From NCBI RefSeq assembly GCF_000721705.1, contig NZ_JOJL01000014.1, positions 157,092 through 221,091 on the forward strand: DNA of 64,000 bases, written 5' to 3'. Source of the DNA: Actinoplanes subtropicus (lineage in GTDB: Bacteria; Actinomycetota; Actinomycetes; Mycobacteriales; Micromonosporaceae). Made by a program: the position numbers and the translations under genes. Shown here one piece after another: positions 17,954-26,676 of the stretch (position 1 is its first letter; every line of letters begins with the position of its first letter). The notes under the pieces are model-generated. The model worked only from the letters and a program-made list of their open reading frames with translations, was not told the origin of the DNA and searched no databases.

Positions 17954-19687
17954 TCACCTGCGCCCGAGAACGTACAGCTGGCCGTTGTTCTGCGCGTACA
18001 CCCGGCCGCTGGAGTCCAGCGACACCGGCGTGTAGGCCGAGGCGATCGTCTTGGACAGGAACACCTTCTCGAGCTGGCGGCCGTACCTGTCGACGACGTA
18101 GAAGTCGCCGTCCTGCGCCAGCCCGTAGACCGAGCCGTTGCGATCGACGGCCGGCGCGCTGATGCACCACTCGAAGCCGTCCGGATGCTGTCCCTCGTCG
18201 ACGCAACTCACCGTGTTGTCCGGGAGCCGTTCGCACGTCCTGGTCTCGGTGTTGGCGTGCGACCACTCCTTCCGCAGGCCGGCGTCGAGCCGGGTGATGT
18301 ACTGCGCCCCGGCGTCGTAGTGCAGGTCCTTGACGTACATCGAGTACGTGCCGTTGTGGCGGAACACGGCCGGCGTGATGTCCCAGCCGAAGTCGTAGTT
18401 CGCCACGTAGTGGCCGGCCCGGTCGAACTTCATCAGGTGTCCGCGCTGGACGTTGTAGAAGTTCCGCGTTCCGTAGACGACGCCCCCGTCCGGCAGCACC
18501 ACCGGCGACGCCGTGCTGCTGTCGTCGACGCCGCCGGCCGGTTGCTGGTTGGTGTACGGGTCGACACCGCGCGCCGCGCCGGGGCGGCAGTCGAAGGGGT
18601 CGCTGCCGTAGGGCACGAGCACCCCGCAGCCGTCGTCGAGGATGCCGCGCAGCGAGGTGGCCCATTTCAGGGTCAGATCGGGGTTGAGGGCGACCACGTA
18701 TCCGTAGTTCCGGCCACCGGAGGCGTTCTGCGCACGGGTGACGGTGTAGACGGTGCCGTCCGGGCCGACCGCCGGGGCGGCATTGAATGCGGCCCGCTGC
18801 GACAGGCACGGCGACTGCGCGGGCATCGCCGGCGTTCCGTCCGGCTTCGGCGGCGGGGGCAGCGGCAGGTCCTCGGTGAACTCCTCGTAACAGAGGTCGG
18901 TGGGACGCGGCGCGCCGGGAATCAGCGTGCGGTAGTCGACCATGCTGATCTTCCGGTCCGGGGTGACCCGCACCAGCCAGCCGTGCACGTCGTCGCGCCC
19001 GTGCGCCGCCGGCTCGCTTCGCACCACGTTGTAGAAGAGCGTGCCGTGGGCGTCCACGGTGAGCCCGCCGGAGGCGAACGCCGCCGGGTCGACGGTCCCG
19101 CCGAACGGGTTGACCCGCTGGATCACCCGGCCGCTTCCCTTGTCCAGTTGCAGCACGGTCCCGCCCGCGCCCGGAACGTACACCGAATCCTTGCTCATCG
19201 CGGACTGGAACAGCGTTTCTCTGCCGGCCAGCGCGGTGGGCTTCCAGTCCGACGTGAACGACCAGGTCGGGACCAGGTTGCCGAACCGCCAGCGCAAGGC
19301 CTGCACCGACCACGTCTCGCGCTGCAGGTTCCCGACATCCTCCCCGCAGGGCGCCGGCACACCGGAACCGGGCGAGTCACAGCTGACGTACGAGCCGCCC
19401 TTGCGCAGCACGAACACATTGCCGTCCCCGTCGGCCAGCGGCGCGGGGAGGTGCACCGGGATGTAGCCCCCGAACTGGGACTCACCCGCCTCCTGCTCGG
19501 CGAAGGGGTCGACGACCAGGTGCGCGAGCAGTTGCAGGTGACGCTGACCCACCGCACACGACTGGCCGGTGTGCGTGGCGTCCTGTCCCCACTGGGTCCA
19601 GTCACACTCCGGCCGGCGCTGGGCAGCGGGCGCCGGAACAGCCAGGGGCACCGCCATGGCGGCGACAACAGCGAAACGGAAAAACAT
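17954..19687 (-). CDS. Secreted PQQ-like beta-propeller protein
   Basis: 577 residues. A Sec signal peptide (MFFRFAVVAAMAVPLAVPAPAAQ) precedes a body of repeated blade-like segments such as AVDRNGSVYGLAQDGDFYVVDR, SLDSSGRVYAQNNGQLYVLG and AVGPDGTVYTVTR, typical of PQQ-like/WD-type propellers. The Trp-docking motif is not complete enough to claim quinoprotein activity. Several Cys suggest disulphides, consistent with an extracytoplasmic site. The ATG at 19687 is preceded by GGGGAGGA at good spacing, and the frame upstream lacks a signal peptide. Directly upstream of and probably co-transcribed with the DyP lipoprotein; the role is unknown. Confidence 0.75.
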   Translation of the reverse strand: MFFRFAVVAAMAVPLAVPAPAAQRRPECDWTQWGQDATHTGQSCAVGQRHLQLLAHLVVDPFAEQEAGESQFGGYIPVHLPAPLADGDGNVFVLRKGGSYVSCDSPGSGVPAPCGEDVGNLQRETWSVQALRWRFGNLVPTWSFTSDWKPTALAGRETLFQSAMSKDSVYVPGAGGTVLQLDKGSGRVIQRVNPFGGTVDPAAFASGGLTVDAHGTLFYNVVRSEPAAHGRDDVHGWLVRVTPDRKISMVDYRTLIPGAPRPTDLCYEEFTEDLPLPPPPKPDGTPAMPAQSPCLSQRAAFNAAPAVGPDGTVYTVTRAQNASGGRNYGYVVALNPDLTLKWATSLRGILDDGCGVLVPYGSDPFDCRPGAARGVDPYTNQQPAGGVDDSSTASPVVLPDGGVVYGTRNFYNVQRGHLMKFDRAGHYVANYDFGWDITPAVFRHNGTYSMYVKDLHYDAGAQYITRLDAGLRKEWSHANTETRTCERLPDNTVSCVDEGQHPDGFEWCISAPAVDRNGSVYGLAQDGDFYVVDRYGRQLEKVFLSKTIASAYTPVSLDSSGRVYAQNNGQLYVLGRR

Positions 19688-19799
19688 GTCGTTCCTCCCC
19701 GCGGAACGCCGGATCCGACCATTCATCGGGGAACCTACAGTTCGGTCGCGGCGTCCAGGACGATCGACCTCAGACAATGCGTACGACGCCGATGTGCGC

Positions 19800-20555
19800 T
19801 CACTCGACCAGGAGATCCAGGAGTTCCTCGCGCGCGGTGGCCAGCGACGGGCCGTACCAGGTCAGTTGGCGGCCCGGCACGAGCACCGTCCGCCGGCCGG
19901 GGAACGCCTCGGGGCCGTCGTCCGGCGTGAAGACGTACGGCTCGTCGGGCAGCAGCACCAGGTCCGCGCGCACCTCGTCGAGGTCGACGCGGGGGTATCG
20001 GTCGGCGCCGGTGTCGAAGACGTTGTCCAGGCCGAGCCGCGCCAGCAGGTCACCGGTGAAGGTCCGCGGTCCGACCACCATCCACGGGTCGCGCCAGATC
20101 GGCACCGCGACCGTACGCCGGGCCCACGTCACCGGGCGCGACCACTCGGCCGCCGCGACCCGCAGCCAGTCGGGCTCCCCCACGGACAGCACCTCGGCGA
20201 ACAGCCGGCGAAGAGAATCCAGCGCCTGGTCGACCGACTCGATCGCGGTCACCCAGACCGGCACGCCGGCCGCCCGCAGCCGGTCCACGTCGAGCCGCCG
20301 GTTCTCCTCCTGGTTGGCCACCACCAGGTCGGGTCGCAGGGCGGCGATCGCCGCCCGGTCCGGGTTCTTGGTGCCGCGTACGCGAGGAAGGTCCAGCCCG
20401 GGCGGATGCGTGCACCAGTCCGTGACCCCGGCCAGCCGCTCCGGCACGGTCACGGCAAGCGCCTCGCTGAGCGAAGGGACCAACGAGACGATGCGCCTCG
20501 GCGGGCCCGCCCACGGCACCAGGTGGCCGAGGTCATCCGCGAGCAGGACGGTCAC
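19800..20555 (-). CDS. Helical-backbone metal-receptor family protein (BtuF-like, no signal peptide)
   Basis: 251 residues resembling periplasmic corrinoid/siderophore-binding proteins (TroA superfamily): RIVSLVPSLSEALAV at about 21-35, then VRGTKNPD, ALRPDLVVANQEENR, and the C-terminal lobe with LGLDNVFDTGADRYPRVDLDEVRADLVLLPDEPY. There is no signal peptide or lipobox, so it is either cytoplasmic or not a transporter subunit. No permease or ATPase gene is next to it. It lies between the beta-propeller gene and the ferredoxin gene on the same strand. Confidence 0.7.
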   Translation of the reverse strand: MTVLLADDLGHLVPWAGPPRRIVSLVPSLSEALAVTVPERLAGVTDWCTHPPGLDLPRVRGTKNPDRAAIAALRPDLVVANQEENRRLDVDRLRAAGVPVWVTAIESVDQALDSLRRLFAEVLSVGEPDWLRVAAAEWSRPVTWARRTVAVPIWRDPWMVVGPRTFTGDLLARLGLDNVFDTGADRYPRVDLDEVRADLVLLPDEPYVFTPDDGPEAFPGRRTVLVPGRQLTWYGPSLATAREELLDLLVE

Positions 20556-20604
20556 ACGTCACGACCCTACGCCACCACGGGGAACGCGTCGGTGAGACCT
20601 CCGG

Positions 20605-20808
20605 TCAGGGCGAGCCGTCGTCCCGCAGGCTCAGCGCACCGGAGGGACAGGTCGCGACGGCCTGGCGGATGTCGTCGTCAAGCGGCGGCGACTCCACGCG
20701 CACCGTCACGATGCCATCCTCGTCCTGGTCGAAGACGCGCGGCTGGGCGACCACGCAGAGTCCGGCGCCGATACAGACGTCCGGATCCACCAGCAGGCGT
20801 TCGGTCAC
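20605..20808 (-). CDS. P450-type ferredoxin (3Fe-4S/4Fe-4S)
   Basis: 67-residue electron carrier with Cys pattern CIGAGLC ... CPSGAL. The second position of the usual CxxCxxC is Ala, the pattern of single-cluster 3Fe-4S ferredoxins that feed bacterial P450s. It follows the P450 gene by 47 nt on the same strand and is the last gene of the terpenoid unit. It probably serves one or both P450s here. Confidence 0.9.
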   Translation of the reverse strand: MTERLLVDPDVCIGAGLCVVAQPRVFDQDEDGIVTVRVESPPLDDDIRQAVATCPSGALSLRDDGSP

Positions 20809-20855
20809 AACACTACCTCCGATCGTTGGCCACGGCGTTCGTGGCAGTCCGACAG

Positions 20856-22085
20856 CTACCAGCTCACGACCAGCTGGCTGAGGCCGTAAAAGACGTGGGA
20901 CGGGCGGAAACCCACGCCATCCGGCTCGATCCGCAAGCCGGGAAAGCGCTGCAGCAGCGCGGGCAGCCCGACGTTGAGCTCCATCCGCGCCAGCGGCGCG
21001 CCAATGCAGTGGTGTACGCCGTGGCCGAACGCGAGATGGCCCACCGCGCCGCGCCCGATGTCCAGCTCGTCCGGGCGGGCGACGGCGGCCGGATCCCGGT
21101 TGGCGGCCGGCAGCGACAACAGCACGAGATCACCGGCGGGGATGCGTACGCCTCCGAACTCGGTGTCCTCGCGAACCTGCCGGGCCACCGGCGCTTGCAC
21201 GACGCTCAGCCACCGGAGCAGCTCCTCGACGCCCGGCGCCACCGCGGCCGGGTCGTCACGCATCCGGGCAAGTTGCGCGGGGTGGCGCAGCAGGGCCAAG
21301 GTGCCGAGGGAGAGCATGTTGGCGGTCGTCTCGTGGCCGGCGAGCAGCAGGAAGTTGGCCAGGCCCGCGAGCTCGGGGTGGGTGAGATCGCGGCCGTGCT
21401 CACGGATCAACATGCCGATGATGTCGTCACCGGGCGCGAGCCGGGCGCGCTCCGCCAGGTCCGACATGTAGTCGCGCAACTCGCGGCCCACCCGCAACCG
21501 CTCCCGGATCGGCACGGAGACGTCGATGAGGCGGATCGTCTGAGCATTGAATGCGGCCCGGTCACTGGCCGGCACGCCGAGCAGCTCGCAGATCACGAGG
21601 GACGGCACGAGCAAGCCGTACTCGGTGACGAGATCGAGCGGCGGTCCCTTACGCGCCATCTTCTCCAGTTGCTCGTCGACGATGCGTCGCACCCGGGGCT
21701 CGAGGGCGCGCATCCGGCGCACGGTGAACTCCCCCGTCAACGTTCGGCGAAGCCGGGTGTGCTCCGGCGGATCCAGACCGAGCAGGTTACCGAAGCGCAG
21801 CGGTGCGCGTTCGTCCTCGGTTAGGTCGTCCAATTCGGGCGGCTGCGGCACGTCCCGCACGGCGTTGCTGAACCGGGTGGAGTCGGCCAGCACCGCGCGC
21901 ACGTCGTCGTGGCGGGTCAGCAACCAGGCGGTCGCGCCGAACGGAGTGGTGACTCGTTCGACCCGACCGGCCTCGCGGAGCCGGCCGAGGTCCGGGCTCG
22001 GAGTGAACTCGTCCCGACGGAGGTAGACGGGAACCTCCGGTACGGCCTGGTCCGTCGTTCCGCTCACAGGTTCGGCCGCCCTCAC
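20856..22085 (-). CDS. Cytochrome P450 (CYP), terpenoid unit
   Basis: About 409 residues. I-helix LLLAGHETTANM, K-helix EELLR, haem ligand motif LAFGHGVHHCIGAPLAR with the Cys thiolate. The GTG at 22085 overlaps the stop of the preceding KAS III gene (GTGA), so the start is coupled; a second GTG at 22067 is possible. Being downstream of the mevalonate genes and followed by its ferredoxin, it most likely hydroxylates or otherwise oxidises the terpene made by this unit. Confidence 0.9.
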   Translation of the reverse strand: MRAAEPVSGTTDQAVPEVPVYLRRDEFTPSPDLGRLREAGRVERVTTPFGATAWLLTRHDDVRAVLADSTRFSNAVRDVPQPPELDDLTEDERAPLRFGNLLGLDPPEHTRLRRTLTGEFTVRRMRALEPRVRRIVDEQLEKMARKGPPLDLVTEYGLLVPSLVICELLGVPASDRAAFNAQTIRLIDVSVPIRERLRVGRELRDYMSDLAERARLAPGDDIIGMLIREHGRDLTHPELAGLANFLLLAGHETTANMLSLGTLALLRHPAQLARMRDDPAAVAPGVEELLRWLSVVQAPVARQVREDTEFGGVRIPAGDLVLLSLPAANRDPAAVARPDELDIGRGAVGHLAFGHGVHHCIGAPLARMELNVGLPALLQRFPGLRIEPDGVGFRPSHVFYGLSQLVVSW

Positions 22086-23272
22086 CGCGACCACCGCCGC
22101 CCGGCGGAGTCCCGGATCTCGTGGCCGGAGTCGTTGATCTCTTCGGGTTCTCGTGACATGCCACCGGGCTCCATACGGATAGAAGGGGATGCGGGCGAAC
22201 CCGTCCGCAGAGCACGGACTCCCCGGTCGGACCCCAGCCGTCCGCTTCGCGGACCGCCGCGGCTGTGGGCGGTGTTCGCCCACCTCACGATGGTGGTGCC
22301 GACCGACATGCCCCCGCCGAAGGCGGCCAGGACAACCAGCTCACCCGCGGCGAAGGCACCGCGGCGATGGACCAGGTCAAGGGTCAACGGCACCGATGCC
22401 GCGCCGGTGTTGCCGTAGTGCTCGACCTCCAGGTGGCAACGCGCGGCGGGCAGGCGCAACCGCGGCCACACCTCGGCGAGCATGACACCGTTGGCCTGGT
22501 GGGGAACCAGGTGACGCACCTGCGACAGCTCGATGCCGGCGTTGTCGAGCAGGACGTCCACCGCCGCCGGCAGGTGGTCGTGGACGAACTCGCGCACTGC
22601 CCGGCCGTTCATCCGGAAGTAGTGTCTGCCGGCCGCCACGGTATCGGCGGTGGCGGGTCGCCGGCTCCCACCGGCCGGCACGCTGATGAGCGAGTGCCGG
22701 TCGCCGTGCGAAACGAGATAGGTGGAGACGGTGCCGTGCCCGGGGGCTACCGGACCCACGACCACGGCGCCGGCACCGTCGCCGAAGAGAACCGCCGTGC
22801 GCCGGTCGGCGGGGTCGATGATGCGCGAGTAGATGTCCGCCCCGATGACCAGCGCATACCCTGTGACGCCGGCCTCGCCGCCCAACAACCGCTCGGCCAC
22901 GGTAAGGGCGAAGACGAAGCCGCTGCACACCGCGTTGATGTCGAAGGCGGCGGCGTTCCGGGCGCCGATGAGGTGCTGAACGATGGTCGCGGTCGCCGGC
23001 TGCGTGTGGTCCGGGGTGGAGGTCGCCACGACGACGTAGCGGACGTGGTCCGCCGAGACGTTCGCCTCCCGCAGCGCCTGGACGGCGGCCGCGGCGGCGA
23101 GGTCCGAGGTCGCCTCGTGGGGTGCGGCGTAGCGCCGTTCCCGGATGGCCGTCTTGCCCTCTATCCATTCGGCGGACACGCCCGCGGCGCGCCCGATCTC
23201 GGCGTTTCCCACCACCCGGGCGGGCACATAGGATCCCGTACTGATGATGCCCATGCGACGCTGACTGTGCAT
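22082..23272 (-). CDS. KAS III-like acetoacetyl-CoA synthase (NphT7 type) with long C-terminal tail
   Basis: 396 residues. The thiolase fold carries catalytic Cys (INAVCSGFVFAL), His (VPHQANG) and Asn (EHYGNTGAAS). In Streptomyces mevalonate clusters this position is held by NphT7, which condenses malonyl-CoA with acetyl-CoA to acetoacetyl-CoA, the substrate of HMG-CoA synthase. The core should end soon after GGGMSVGTTIVRW; here about 60 further Arg/Gly/Ser/Glu-rich residues follow, which is not usual for the family. ATG 23272 has GAGAGG just upstream. The gene lies 37 nt after HMGS. Confidence 0.85.
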   Translation of the reverse strand: MHSQRRMGIISTGSYVPARVVGNAEIGRAAGVSAEWIEGKTAIRERRYAAPHEATSDLAAAAAVQALREANVSADHVRYVVVATSTPDHTQPATATIVQHLIGARNAAAFDINAVCSGFVFALTVAERLLGGEAGVTGYALVIGADIYSRIIDPADRRTAVLFGDGAGAVVVGPVAPGHGTVSTYLVSHGDRHSLISVPAGGSRRPATADTVAAGRHYFRMNGRAVREFVHDHLPAAVDVLLDNAGIELSQVRHLVPHQANGVMLAEVWPRLRLPAARCHLEVEHYGNTGAASVPLTLDLVHRRGAFAAGELVVLAAFGGGMSVGTTIVRWANTAHSRGGPRSGRLGSDRGVRALRTGSPASPSIRMEPGGMSREPEEINDSGHEIRDSAGRRWSR

Positions 23273-23309
23273 TTCCCTCTCCGAACCGTCTGTGGCACTC
23301 CCCCGTGCC

Positions 23310-24524
23310 CTACTCGGCGGTGGCGGGTGACCGATCTGGCCGTGAGTCCGCTCCGGTCTCATAGACGCGCTCATGGCCGAAGAGACCGGCCAGCCGGTAT
23401 GGCCCGGCGGTCTCCCTCGGCAGGGGGTGATCTCCCCCGTCGGTCGGGAACTCATGCTCGTGCATCTGGCGGTACTTCGCGTAGTCGACCGGAACCCGCC
23501 GGCTGATGGCATCGCGATGCCGCGCCGACCGCAGGTGAACGCGATACGCCGGCACGACCGTACCGCCGAAGAACTCCGCCACACTGCCCGAGCCGTAGCT
23601 GAAGAAGCCGATCGCCTGGTCGCTCAGATCGTCGGCGTTGTCCAGGAGCGCGGCCAGCCCGAGGTACATCGACACCGTGTAGCTGTTCCCGATGGCGGCG
23701 TTGTATTCCGTCGTGTGGCGAAGGGCGCGCCCGATCCCCTCGTCGTCGGCCTCGTACCCGCAGAACTCCAGCAGGTGCCGGTGTGCCTTGAACGCCATCT
23801 TCGTGAACGGCTGGTGATAGCAGAACGCGTGAAAGTCATTGATCTTGCGGCCGCCCTGCCTCGTGTAGTCCGTCCACGCTCCCTCCACCGCCCGCAGGTA
23901 CGCGGAGATGGAATCACGTCCCTTGACCAGGGCGGTGGAGCGGTAGTTGGGGCGCCAGAAGTCCATGACGTCGGACGTGAACACCCCGGACGGATTCTCG
24001 ACACGGACGAGCGCGGGGTCCGCACTGACCAACATGGCCACCGCGGCGGCGCCCTGGGTCGCCTCGCCCGGACTACCCAGGTCATACTTCGACACGTCGC
24101 TGGCGATCACGAGAACGCGCTGCGCCGGGTCGCGATGAACCAGGCCGATCGCGAATTGCAGGGCCGCCGTACCGGCGTAGCACGCCTGTTTGAGTTCGAC
24201 GATCCGGACGGCCGAGGGCAGACCCAGCAGGGCGTGAACGTGTACGCCGCCGGCCTTCGCCTGATCGACGGATGACTCCGTCGCGAAGAGAACCGTCCGG
24301 ATCCCGTGGGTGCCGTGGCGGGCGATGATCGGCGCGGCCGCGCCGGCCGCCATCGTGACGATGTCCTCGTCGATGGCGGGGACGCTCATCGACCGTTGCC
24401 CGATGCCGTCGTGGTACTTGGCGACGTCGACGCCGTTCTGGGCGGCCAGCGTCTCGTGCGTGAGGGCGTACCGCGTCGTGGCGATCGAGAGATCGTGAAT
24501 ACCGACCGCGAGTTCTCCGGGCAT
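23310..24524 (-). CDS. Hydroxymethylglutaryl-CoA synthase
   Basis: 404 residues. Condenses acetyl-CoA with acetoacetyl-CoA to HMG-CoA, the second mevalonate step. Visible: general-base Glu region near FATESSVDQAK, catalytic Cys in ELKQACYAGTAAL, His in FHAFCYHQPFTKMA, and the C-terminal glycine motif FFSYGSGSVAEFF. The start MPGELAVGIHD at 24524 has GTAGGAGG 7 nt upstream and lies 2 nt after the HMGR stop. Confidence 0.95.
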   Translation of the reverse strand: MPGELAVGIHDLSIATTRYALTHETLAAQNGVDVAKYHDGIGQRSMSVPAIDEDIVTMAAGAAAPIIARHGTHGIRTVLFATESSVDQAKAGGVHVHALLGLPSAVRIVELKQACYAGTAALQFAIGLVHRDPAQRVLVIASDVSKYDLGSPGEATQGAAAVAMLVSADPALVRVENPSGVFTSDVMDFWRPNYRSTALVKGRDSISAYLRAVEGAWTDYTRQGGRKINDFHAFCYHQPFTKMAFKAHRHLLEFCGYEADDEGIGRALRHTTEYNAAIGNSYTVSMYLGLAALLDNADDLSDQAIGFFSYGSGSVAEFFGGTVVPAYRVHLRSARHRDAISRRVPVDYAKYRQMHEHEFPTDGGDHPLPRETAGPYRLAGLFGHERVYETGADSRPDRSPATAE

Positions 24525-24526
24525 CG

Positions 24527-25588
24527 CTAGCCTCCTACCTTGGCCGCGTCGGCCTGACGTTCCAACCGCACGTGTGTCCGCATGAGCTCGCCGGGGTTCG
24601 TCTGCGCCGCGAGGAGGGAGAGTTCGCCGCACAGCACCGTCGCGGCGGCGATGGCGGCGAGCCGGCGCGCGTTCTCGCCGGGTTCCCGGGGCTGTCGGCA
24701 GCCCATCCGGGCCAGGTTCTCCTCGACGAAGTCGAGGCCCTTTCCGCTGCCGACCGTACCGACGATCAGGTTGGGCAGGGTGCACGAGAAGTAGAGGTCA
24801 CCGTCGCGATCCTCGGCCACGGTCACGCCCTGTGAGCCTTCGACGATGTTGGCGGCGTCCTGTCCCGTCGCCAGGTAGAAGCCGAGCAGCATGTTGGCGT
24901 AGTGCGCGTTCGCGGAACGGATACCGCCGGCGAGCAGCGTGCCGATCAGGTTCTTGTGTACGTTCAGTTCGGCGATCGCGGTGGCCGAGGTGCGCAGCCG
25001 GCTGCGCACGATGTCGCCCGGTACCAGCAGTTCGGTCACCACGTTCTTGCCACGGCCGAGAATGCCGTTGATGGCGGTGGCCTTCTTGTCGGTGCAGTAG
25101 TTCGCCGAGATGGACCCGTACGTGATGCCCGGGATGGTCTTGAGGATGTGCGACAGGAGCGCGTCGGCGGCCAGCGTCGCCATGTTGTGCCCGGAGGCGT
25201 CGCCGGTGGTGAACTCGAACCGGAGGAACAGCAGGTTGGCCGTGATCTCGTGACGGAACCCGATCAGCTCGACGAACCGGCCGCAGGTGCGCACGATGGC
25301 GCGCAGCTCGTCGAGTCGGGCGTCGATCTCCAGCGCCGCGGCGTGCGCGGTTTGCGCGTCCTCGGCCTTGGCATAGACCGAACGCGTCATCCGTTCGTCG
25401 ATCAGCGTGGCGACGATGCCGCGGTCGGTCATCATGGAGAGCTTCGCGCCGCGCGCGACCGAGGGCCACAGGGGCGACTCGTAGGTGGCGAGCGGGACCT
25501 GGGTCTCGCCGTTCGCCACGTTGCCCGAGATGCGCAGAGGGCCGACCCATTTCATCGGAACGTGAGCGGTGGCGTCTGCTGTCGTCAT
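24527..25588 (-). CDS. HMG-CoA reductase (class I-like)
   Basis: 353 residues. NADPH-dependent reduction of HMG-CoA to mevalonate. It has TYESPLWPSVARGAK at the N terminus, catalytic Lys in ANYCTDKKATAING, an NAD(P)-binding stretch around SGHNMATLAADAL, and the C-terminal region LARMGCRQPREPGENA. No membrane segments, as expected for bacterial forms. The ATG overlaps the stop of the isomerase gene (ATGA), part of the same chain of coupled genes. Confidence 0.95.
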   Translation of the reverse strand: MTTADATAHVPMKWVGPLRISGNVANGETQVPLATYESPLWPSVARGAKLSMMTDRGIVATLIDERMTRSVYAKAEDAQTAHAAALEIDARLDELRAIVRTCGRFVELIGFRHEITANLLFLRFEFTTGDASGHNMATLAADALLSHILKTIPGITYGSISANYCTDKKATAINGILGRGKNVVTELLVPGDIVRSRLRTSATAIAELNVHKNLIGTLLAGGIRSANAHYANMLLGFYLATGQDAANIVEGSQGVTVAEDRDGDLYFSCTLPNLIVGTVGSGKGLDFVEENLARMGCRQPREPGENARRLAAIAAATVLCGELSLLAAQTNPGELMRTHVRLERQADAAKVGG

Positions 25589-26676
25589 TGGTGGCCTCCG
25601 AGGTGAGTGAGCGTGGCGGGGTGGGACGCGGAACGGTTCGCGAGCCGACGGGCGTCGATTCTCCGCAGGTCGCAGAAGTCGCGCAGGCGGCCGTGAATCA
25701 GTACGTCGCAGCGGGAGAGGTCGGCGGGAGCGCGTGCGCCGAGCGCGGTCATCAACGCCTTGATCTGATCGAGCCACCGCGAGATGAGTGAGATCAACGC
25801 GGGCACGCCGGCGTCGAGGACCACCTTGAGGAACAGGCCGGAGACTCCGGCGGCGGAGGCGCCGAGCGCCAAGCCGCGCACCACGTCGAGCGGATCGCGT
25901 ACGCCGCCCGAGGTCAGCACCGCGAGACCCGAATCCTGGGCGTCCAGCAGACACGCGGGGGCGGACTGGCCCCAGCCGTCGAGGAACGCGTAGTCCGGGT
26001 GTTCCCGGCGGCCGTTCTCGATACGCGCGAAGTTGGTTCCACCTCGCCCGGCGACGTCGACGACACGCACGCCGAGCTCACCCAGCCGGCGGATCGTCTC
26101 GCGGCTCAGGCCGAATCCGACCTCCTTCACGATGACCGGGACGCCGACGCCCGCCACGATCTCGGCGATCCGCGGCCCCCAGGCGGAGAACGACCGGTCA
26201 CCCTCGGGCATCACCGTTTCCTGAATGGCGTTCAGATGAATTTGCACCGCGTCGGCCCGCAGCAAGTCGATCGCGCGGCGGGCCTGCTCTACCGAGGCGT
26301 TGGCATTGACATTCGCCATGATGAATCCGTCGGGGTTCTCCCGGCGCATCACGCTGAACGTGCCGGCGACCGACTCGTCGGCGAAAAAAGCGCTCATGGA
26401 CCCGGTCGCGATCGGCACCCCGGTCGCGTGCGCGGCGATCGCCAGGTCCCGGTTGATGATTCCGGTCCGCGCGCTGCCACCGGTCATGGCGTTGACGCAG
26501 AGCGGCACCGGCCATTCGATGCCACCGAAGCTCGTGTGCAGCGTCACGTCGGAACGGTCGATGCCGGCGAGGGCGTGGTGCACGAAAGACACGTCGTCGA
26601 ACTCGTTGTATCCGCGTAGCTCACGTTGCTGTTCGGTGGCGAACCGGACGTGATCATCCTTGCGGTTGGCTGTCAT
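25585..26676 (-). CDS. fni: Type II isopentenyl-diphosphate isomerase (FMN-dependent)
   Basis: 363 residues. Interconverts IPP and DMAPP with FMN, NADPH and Mg. Seen: CVNAMTGGSARTGIINRDLA, the substrate/FMN segment QIHLNAIQETVMPEG, VIVKEVGFGLSRET, VDVAGRGGTNFA, and the FMN-phosphate part TSGGVRDPLDVVRGLALGA. The start overlaps the PMK stop (ATGA). A type II isomerase inside a mevalonate operon is the usual actinobacterial arrangement. Confidence 0.95.
   Translation of the reverse strand: MTANRKDDHVRFATEQQRELRGYNEFDDVSFVHHALAGIDRSDVTLHTSFGGIEWPVPLCVNAMTGGSARTGIINRDLAIAAHATGVPIATGSMSAFFADESVAGTFSVMRRENPDGFIMANVNANASVEQARRAIDLLRADAVQIHLNAIQETVMPEGDRSFSAWGPRIAEIVAGVGVPVIVKEVGFGLSRETIRRLGELGVRVVDVAGRGGTNFARIENGRREHPDYAFLDGWGQSAPACLLDAQDSGLAVLTSGGVRDPLDVVRGLALGASAAGVSGLFLKVVLDAGVPALISLISRWLDQIKALMTALGARAPADLSRCDVLIHGRLRDFCDLRRIDARRLANRSASHPATLTHLGGHQ

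Noticed and set aside
17954-19687. Calling the propeller a PQQ-dependent dehydrogenase
   Set aside because: Blade-like repeats are visible but catalytic and PQQ-binding residues cannot be identified by eye.
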